From: Glycomyces amatae
GTDB taxonomy: Bacteria; Actinomycetota; Actinomycetes; Mycobacteriales; Micromonosporaceae
Reading direction: 5' to 3'
Assembly (NCBI RefSeq): GCF_020991375.1
Contig: NZ_JAJLQZ010000006.1
Coordinates: 62,001 to 126,000 of the forward strand
DNA: 64,000 nucleotides
The position numbers were made by a program, and so were the translations under genes. Positions 58,893-64,000 of this stretch are shown here, piece by piece. Below the pieces are notes generated by a model. The model searched no databases. It saw nothing but the letters and a program-made list of their open reading frames with translations, and had not been told where the DNA came from. How positions within the stretch are numbered: position 1 is the stretch's first letter; each line of letters starts with the position of its first letter.

Positions 58893-58976
58893 GAGATGCA
58901 CTTCCTCCCTCTAATGCCCGGATTCGGGCGGTGTAGTGGTGGCACCGATCGGTGCCGCCGCGGGTGCTGGCGGGGA

Positions 58977-59387
58977 TTAGTCGCTGCTCGCCGCAGCGGC
59001 CCGGGGGCGCCACAGGAGCCGCCAGGTCCAGGCGATGGCGCGGCCGATTCCCCGGGCGATGGCGAAACAGGCGCGCTTGACGCGGGTGGGCCACCCCTCG
59101 GCCCTCCAGTCCGAGGGCGCCTTCCGGCATCGGCGGCACCGGCACGTCGCGGTGTGGAGCTCGAATAGGGAGGCCGCCTGGAGGCGGTCGACGCCGGCCA
59201 GCGGCAGTCGCTCGTGCTGGTCGAGTTCGACGAACACCGTCGTGTGGCGCCTCGAGCGCTGGAGGTGCTGCACGGTCGCGGTGCAGTAGTAGGAGGAGCG
59301 GACCTTCCAGTGCGACCGGGTCGAGGCCGGCAGGGTGTAGATCGGACGGATTTTGCACTTGTCACCGGGTTCCCACATGTGCGGCAT
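58977..59387 (-). CDS. Unknown basic protein, 136 aa
   Basis: AAAGGAA precedes the ATG at 59387. It begins MPHMWEPGDKCKIRPIYTLP and is rich in Arg, Trp and Cys (ELHTATCRCRRCRKAPSDWR). The C-terminal helix RACFAIARGIGRAIAWTWRL, then LWRPR, is amphipathic and may touch the membrane. The CRCRRC cluster may bind metal. No family recognised. Confidence 0.6.
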   Translation of the reverse strand: MPHMWEPGDKCKIRPIYTLPASTRSHWKVRSSYYCTATVQHLQRSRRHTTVFVELDQHERLPLAGVDRLQAASLFELHTATCRCRRCRKAPSDWRAEGWPTRVKRACFAIARGIGRAIAWTWRLLWRPRAAAASSD

Positions 59388-60133
59388 GACAGGGTTCCTT
59401 TCTGCGAAGGCGGATGTCGTCAGGGACGACAAAGCCCGCACACCTCGGGGTGCGCGGGCATGGAAGGCTGCCGCCGGTCCTGGAACGGACACGGCGGTGC
59501 TGCGGTGCCCTTGATGGGCCTCGCAGGTGGTGGGTTCGAGTCGCGGAGTCCGCGTCGCTGCGGTGCTGCCGGTTCCGACCAGTTGCCTGGTGGGAGGTCC
59601 GGGAGCGGTCCGAAGCGGGCAGGCGGGCCTGCGACTCGGAGGGCTATGCGGTTATCGATGTAGTACAGAAGGAATACCGCTGGCGGGTCTCGATGCGCGG
59701 AGGGTGGGAGTGGGTGAGGCCCCACCCAACCCCACCCTGGCAGACCAGGCGAGGGCCTACGACGTGCTGACTGCTCTTCAAGGGCGGCATGCACTTTACC
59801 CATGCGATCTCACGGTTCGGAGGATCCGCGACACCGGTTGGAGACCGGGAACCAGCCTTCGACAAGCGGAGACGAGAGGGCACCAGAGGAACCGAGCGGA
59901 TGGTCGAGGATCGGAGGGGCTGGAGCCTCGGTTTTTCGCAGGGCCTGGGAGACATGACTATGTCGTCGGCTTCAGGGTGGGAGCCGGAATCGAGGGACAC
60001 GCTGGGGATACGCACGTTCGCACCGAGTCGTAGGGGTGTGGGGCATGGTGTGGGGTGTGAGGTGCCGTGATCGGGATGGGGTGATCAGGATGGGGCACCT
60101 TCAGACCGCTTATCGCCTGAGTGTCGGGATTCG
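59388..60133. other. Largest non-coding gap of the conjugative module, 746 bp
   Basis: It contains a perfect 11-bp stem GCCCGCACACC/GGTGCGCGGGC (59434-59459, one mismatch allowed), a G/C-skewed stem AGGGTGGG...CCCACCCT (59701-59738), and near 60061-60101 an outer repeat AGGTGCC/GGCACCT enclosing a 13-bp direct repeat GATCGGGATGGGG/GATCAGGATGGGG with 14-bp period. Several open frames exist on the plus strand but none has a ribosome site or recognisable sequence. The region may hold the promoter of the leftward small genes and possibly a transfer origin; the latter is speculative. Confidence 0.5.
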
Positions 60134-60973
60134 CTAGTGGGTGAGGTCGAGCAGGCTGCACGCCCTACCGGCGAACCCGAGGCGGTGCCAGGAGGGGGCG
60201 GTGAGGAGTCCGGTGGTGTCGGGTGCGGCCTGGCTGACCGGGGGGAGTCCTTGATGGAGTGCGGCGGCGACGGTCAGGTTCGCGGTGTCGGTTACGCGGT
60301 CGGTGAGGGCCCGGACGCGGGCGGTGGTGGCGCAGCCGATGAGGAGCCGCCGGGTGTAGGGCAGCAGCGGGGAGCGTCGCTCGGTGTAGGCGGTGATCTT
60401 GGCGGCGAGCCGCTCGAGGGTCTCGGTGCCGGTGTCGTGCTCATACCAGGCCATGAGGGAGCGGCCGTCCGCGGCGGTGAGGGTGAAGGCGGCGTCGGGA
60501 CGAAGGCCCTGAAACTCCCAGGCGGCCTCGGTCTCCGAGAGCCACTCGGTGAGCTGGGCGCCGCCGTGCTGTCGACAGGCCAGGTGCAGGGCGGCGACGG
60601 CTTCGACCGCGCCTTCATCGTGGGCGCGGGTCGGGGACAGGAAGCGCCGTTGGACCTCCCAGGCGGCTTCGGCCTGTGAGGGCGGCCGGGTGCCAGTGCG
60701 CAGGGCGTGGACGGCTTGTCCGGCCCAGTCGAGGGTGTACCGGTGCCTGCCCGAGTTCGGCTGCCGGGTGCGGGCGAGGATCCCCAGTTCAGTGAGGGCG
60801 CGCAGCCGGAGCTTCGCGGCGTTCGCGGAGGGGAAGTGGACGGCCGCGAGCTGGGGCGTGGTCATGACCTTGAACCGGGCGAGATGGTCGATGATCTGGA
60901 AGTCCCGGTCGGTCAGACGGGCCGTCATGGCCGCCAGCGCGGCCTGTGCGGCGCTGAGACGGGGCCGGGGCAT
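60134..60973 (-). CDS. Replication-relaxation family protein
   Basis: 279 residues; its ATG overlaps the coupling-protein stop (TGATG). The N-terminal winged helix is LTDRDFQIIDHLARFKVMTT, then PQLAAVHFPSANAAKLRLRA, LTELGILARTRQPNSG. The effector part has HDEGAVEAVAALHLACRQHG, LRPDAAFTLTAADGRSLMAW, YEHDTGTETLERLAAKITAY. This is the replication-relaxation family (Pfam PF13814), usually encoded next to VirD4/TraG-like genes in actinobacterial conjugative elements. It probably acts at the transfer or replication origin. Confidence 0.88.
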   Translation of the reverse strand: MPRPRLSAAQAALAAMTARLTDRDFQIIDHLARFKVMTTPQLAAVHFPSANAAKLRLRALTELGILARTRQPNSGRHRYTLDWAGQAVHALRTGTRPPSQAEAAWEVQRRFLSPTRAHDEGAVEAVAALHLACRQHGGAQLTEWLSETEAAWEFQGLRPDAAFTLTAADGRSLMAWYEHDTGTETLERLAAKITAYTERRSPLLPYTRRLLIGCATTARVRALTDRVTDTANLTVAAALHQGLPPVSQAAPDTTGLLTAPSWHRLGFAGRACSLLDLTH

Positions 60974-63348
60974 CACCGGGCCGCCTCGAAGCGGAACGCG
61001 GGGTACCGGGCCGCTTGCGCGGCAACACTTTCGGCGCGACCGACCGCCTCGGGTGCGGGGAAGGCCGTGAGGGTGCAGGCGGGCTGCTCGATGCCGCCGG
61101 AGACCAGGCGCGCGGCGGCGGTGTAGCCGCCGAGGTGGGCGAGGTCGTGCTCGGTGAGGTTCGGCGCGGTGTGGTCGGCGAGTCGGCGCGCGTCTTGCGG
61201 TGAGACGGTGAAGAAGACCTTGTTGCGGCAGTTCGCGGCGATCGCCGCTTCGAGGTCGCGGTCGAGCTGGCCGAGGTGCTGGTGGGCCAGGACGGTGCCC
61301 AGGCGCAGGGCGCGGGCTTCGGCGAGGACGTCGCCGACAGTGTCGGGCAGGTTCATGAAGTTCTGGCATTCGTCGACGTACATGACGCAGTCCTTCCGCT
61401 GGCTCTCGGGGATCCCTTGGCGGGCCAGGACGGTCTGCCACACCCGGGCGAAGAGGATGGAGCCGACCAGTCGCGCGGTGTCTTCGCCGAGGGTGCCCTT
61501 CGGCAGCCGGGCCAGGACGATGCCGCTGTTGTCCAGTGCTGCGGCGAGGTCGATGCAGGCCGCGGGTGGCGGGGCGCCGATGGTCTCGCGCACGAACGCC
61601 CTCCCCAAGACGGACCTGAGCCGGGCCAGGACCGGGCCGACCGCGGGGGCGGAGGTCGAGGGCGGGAGGGAATCGAACCAGGTCCAGAACTCGGCGAGCT
61701 CCTTGTCGTGCATGTGCGCGGTCCACCGCTGGCGCAGGTGCCGGTTCGTCAGCAGGGTCGGCAGGGCGCCGAGTCCGGTCAGCTCGGCCATGTCCGCGGC
61801 GTCCTTGGGGTCGGTGACCTCGACGGCCAGTGTCCGCAGGTACACCTGGGTGCGCAAGCTCTGCTGCAGGATGTCGTTCGCGCGTGGCCCCCAGTGCCGC
61901 TCCCACAAGCGGTGGCAGATGCCGACGAGGTGGTCGATGGAGACTTCGGGGTCGATACCGGCGGCGAGTGGGGGGAGCCCGGGGCGCGGTGACGTCCCGC
62001 TGGTGCGGTCGGGGTCGATCAGGACCAGGCGCCCGGCCGTCTCAGCGGGGTCGAGTCGGTCGAGCAGGTCGTTCACCAAGTCGCCCTTCGGGTCGAGGAG
62101 GACCACGGCTCGCCGGTCGCGGATGTCGGCTAGCAGCATGTTCAGCAGTAGCGTCGACTTGCCCGAGCCGGTGGAGCCGATGATGTGCGTGTGCTGGCGG
62201 CCGTCGGCGGCGGCCAGGCCGATCCGCTGCCCGCCGGAGGCTTGCCCTAGCGTTTTGACTCCGCGTCCGCCGCCCAGCAGGGCGGCGACGGGGGCGACCG
62301 GCCTGGCGCCGGCGCGGGCGAGTGCGGGCATGACCTCGTCGGCCGGGACGTGCGCGGCCACGGCGAGCTCGGCGGCACTGACCAGCACCCCGGTCCCGGT
62401 CTGCCAGGCGTTGACCGCGGTGGCGATGCGCCCGGCACGTTTGCGTCTCCAAGCGCCGCCGAGGATCGCGGCGGTCCCGGCCGCGAGGTCGCGGGCGCGG
62501 GCGATGGCGGCGGCCTTCCCGGCGGCCGTGGCGACGGCGTAGCGGACCTGCATCTGCCACAACGCGCCCGTGGCGAGGCGCTCGACGACGGCCTTGCGGT
62601 GTGCGCTGACCCAGACCGGCTCGGCCGGGCGGTGCTGCGCGGGGCGGTGGTGGACCGCGCCGGGGGTGATCAGGTCCAAAAGTTGCCCAATAAGGGACCC
62701 ACCGGTCTTCGGCCCGGCAGCGACCTTCGCCGCGTGGCGGACGGCTCGGCTCGAGGCCGGGCGGGCGACGACCTGCACCAGTGCCACATCCGCGGGCCGG
62801 GTGCTGACGCCGGCGGCGACGAGGCCGCGCAGGACCTCACCGGCCCCTTCATCGGCGACCAGCGGCAACCCCGCCGCCTTGCGAGCGGGCCAGAACACGC
62901 CGCCTTCGACCGCGATCCGATCCCCTTCGGGGAGTGGAGGTTCGGCGTCGGTGACGGTGTAGGCGGCGCCGGGCCAGGCGGCATCGAGGGCGTGGGTGAC
63001 CAGGCTCGTCGCCACGCCCCCGGGCACCCAGACGCGGACGGCGAGGCGCGAGCCGGTGAACTGGTACTCCCAGATGAGCGCGGGCTGGCCCGACCACCAG
63101 CGGCGGAGGCGGCCATGCTTGATCGCCAGGAGATGGTTCCAGGCCCGCACCGCGCTCTTGGGGTCGACGTCGGGCGGGGCCTCGACCATGATGTACCGGC
63201 CGCCGCCACGCCACTCCGTGGCTGAGGCGCGGTGGGCCGCTGCGCGGCTGACGGCGAGTGCGAGGAAGGCCGCGACCGCGAGCACGGCCACCGAAGCAAC
63301 GAGGCCGACCGGGACCTCCAGGTCCGCAAGCAACTCCCCCGGGTTCAC
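60973..63348 (-). CDS. VirD4/TraG-like type IV coupling ATPase
   Basis: 791 residues from a GTG at 63348 overlapping the peptidase stop. One N-terminal membrane helix (VGLVASVAVLAVAAFLALAV) precedes an actinobacterial extension of about 330 residues. Walker A is HIIGSTGSGKSTLLLNML (G391-T399) and Walker B is CVMYVDECQNF (about 653-663). LLDPKGDLVNDLLDRLD and TVLAHQHLGQLDRDLEAAIA, then NCRNKVFFTVSPQDARRLAD, are typical of TraG/TraD-type C-terminal ATPases. It would deliver single-stranded DNA to the type IV secretion channel. The translational overlap links it to the peptidase and to the replication-relaxation gene. Confidence 0.92.
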   Translation of the reverse strand: MNPGELLADLEVPVGLVASVAVLAVAAFLALAVSRAAAHRASATEWRGGGRYIMVEAPPDVDPKSAVRAWNHLLAIKHGRLRRWWSGQPALIWEYQFTGSRLAVRVWVPGGVATSLVTHALDAAWPGAAYTVTDAEPPLPEGDRIAVEGGVFWPARKAAGLPLVADEGAGEVLRGLVAAGVSTRPADVALVQVVARPASSRAVRHAAKVAAGPKTGGSLIGQLLDLITPGAVHHRPAQHRPAEPVWVSAHRKAVVERLATGALWQMQVRYAVATAAGKAAAIARARDLAAGTAAILGGAWRRKRAGRIATAVNAWQTGTGVLVSAAELAVAAHVPADEVMPALARAGARPVAPVAALLGGGRGVKTLGQASGGQRIGLAAADGRQHTHIIGSTGSGKSTLLLNMLLADIRDRRAVVLLDPKGDLVNDLLDRLDPAETAGRLVLIDPDRTSGTSPRPGLPPLAAGIDPEVSIDHLVGICHRLWERHWGPRANDILQQSLRTQVYLRTLAVEVTDPKDAADMAELTGLGALPTLLTNRHLRQRWTAHMHDKELAEFWTWFDSLPPSTSAPAVGPVLARLRSVLGRAFVRETIGAPPPAACIDLAAALDNSGIVLARLPKGTLGEDTARLVGSILFARVWQTVLARQGIPESQRKDCVMYVDECQNFMNLPDTVGDVLAEARALRLGTVLAHQHLGQLDRDLEAAIAANCRNKVFFTVSPQDARRLADHTAPNLTEHDLAHLGGYTAAARLVSGGIEQPACTLTAFPAPEAVGRAESVAAQAARYPAFRFEAAR

Positions 63349-64000
63349 AGCTCCACCCCCTTCGCGGCGAACAGCTCCACCGGGCTGAGCGCGGTCGCGA
63401 AGTCGGGGTGGTGCGAGCGGTGGACCTCCAGGTGCAGATGGGGCCCGCTGGAGCGGCCGGAGGAGCCGACGTAGCCCAAGAGATCCCCGGCCCCGACAGC
63501 ATCGCCCACATTGACTTCGGGGCGCTTGCCCATGTGGCAGTAGCGCGTCAGCAGGTTCTCGACGTGGGCGATCTCGACGTACCAACCGCACCCCATGATC
63601 CCCGGGGAGCCGTCGACATCGCACGAGAGCTGACGCCCTGCCGGGGTGCGGGCGTTACACACCACGGTGACGACTTCGCCGCCCGAGGCCGCGAGGATCT
63701 CGGTGCCGCGCGGTGCGCCGAGGTCGACACCGTTGTGGGTGGGCCGTTCGGCCGTGCGCCAACCGGAGTTGATGCCGTATCCGGCGACGGGGTGGATCCA
63801 CTCGCAGGTCGCGAACTCGCTGACCGCCTCGACGGCCTCGCGCGCACCCGCCTCGTCGTCGGCGTACGCGTCCGGGTAGGCCGAGACCTGAACGCGCTGG
63901 GCAGCGACGGTCACCGGCAGGTCCTCCCAGCCCTCGACCTCCACCAGTGCGTCGTAGAACAGGCCAGCGCTGCCGGCGGGGTCCATGAGGACGGCGACCG
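63345..64000 (-). CDS. M23-family peptidase of the conjugative module (C-terminal part)
   Basis: The frame runs off the right edge, so the N-terminus is missing. The visible part begins with ...MDPAGSAGLFYDALVEVEGW and QRVQVSAYPDAYAD, phrases typical of lysozyme/peptidase fusions in actinobacterial conjugative elements. The M23 zinc site is HNGVDLGAP and CGWYVEIAHVENLLTRYCHM, with GPHLHLEVH at the end. Four cysteines could form disulfides, consistent with an exported enzyme. It would open peptidoglycan for the transfer channel, like VirB1. The stop overlaps the coupling-protein start. Confidence 0.9.
   Translation of the reverse strand, partial: VAVLMDPAGSAGLFYDALVEVEGWEDLPVTVAAQRVQVSAYPDAYADDEAGAREAVEAVSEFATCEWIHPVAGYGINSGWRTAERPTHNGVDLGAPRGTEILAASGGEVVTVVCNARTPAGRQLSCDVDGSPGIMGCGWYVEIAHVENLLTRYCHMGKRPEVNVGDAVGAGDLLGYVGSSGRSSGPHLHLEVHRSHHPDFATALSPVELFAAKGVEL

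Noticed and set aside
59515..59590. tRNA-like phrase GGTGGGTTCGAGTC
   Set aside because: A T-loop-like motif is present but no acceptor, D or anticodon stem can be folded.
59527..60070. Two plus-strand open frames in the 746-bp gap
   Set aside because: No start signals; both show low-complexity translation of GC-rich structured DNA.
1..64000. CRISPR array
   Set aside because: No regularly spaced direct repeats with unique spacers were seen; the only evident repeats are IS ends, the LysM duplication and hairpins.

Overview
The window is high-GC DNA with actinobacterial gene content: Lsr2, an error-prone DnaE2 polymerase, an actinobacterial Tad pilus operon, an XRE/TPR regulator of the type common in streptomycetes and their relatives, and a DddA/SCP1.201-type deaminase toxin. 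It therefore comes from an actinomycete (Actinomycetota); genus or family cannot be settled from the sequence. Nearly every gene is accessory. The only typical chromosomal genes are the dnaE2 tail, lsr2 and tRNA-Lys.

Region by region. (1) 0-15.7 kb is an insertion-sequence graveyard. It holds the dnaE2 3' end, two related IS701-family copies, a third IS701-like element nested at the end of a fourth, decayed one, an IS3 element that splits a membrane-protein gene, a frameshifted IS5-type transposase and an ISAs1 fragment. Between them lie lsr2, a membrane-anchored pentapeptide-repeat protein, a heme-oxygenase-like gene broken by one in-frame stop, and a CDGSH iron-sulfur protein. (2) 15.7-24.3 kb looks like a defence or integration island. 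It contains a GHKL (MORC-like) ATPase fused to a PD-(D/E)XK nuclease, tRNA-Lys(TTT), an integrase/excisionase pair, an orphan DNA methyltransferase, an Mrr-type endonuclease and a second nuclease with a large unassigned C-terminus. (3) 24.3-34.4 kb is one leftward, tightly overlapping Tad/Flp pilus operon (TadZ, TadA, TadB, TadC, pilin-like, three TadE/G-like proteins) ending in a LysM-BTAD membrane protein. An A24 prepilin peptidase lies apart at 47.95 kb. (4) 34.5-36.6 kb has an IclR regulator and a phosphotransferase flanked by imperfect inverted repeats.

(5) 36.8-43.3 kb is the most unusual part: a leftward gene run encoding five small unknown proteins, a sulfotransferase, an unknown 242-aa protein, a HemB-like protein, a SAM methyltransferase and a HemC-like protein. 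The HemB-like protein keeps the three zinc-binding cysteines but lacks both Schiff-base lysines of porphobilinogen synthase. No hemA, hemD or hemE accompanies it. This is a candidate for an undescribed tetrapyrrole-related pathway.

(6) 43.8-48.6 kb carries an XRE/TPR regulator with a phosphotransferase, a DddA-like deaminase toxin with an overlapping Imm1-like immunity gene, and the prepilin peptidase. (7) 48.8-64 kb is a leftward conjugative module. It has an M23 peptidase (cut by the window end), a VirD4-type coupling ATPase and a replication-relaxation protein, followed by about a dozen small accessory genes (one DUF4192, several paralogous) separated by very strong hairpins. Together with the integrase this suggests an integrative and conjugative element, but its second attachment site is not visible here.
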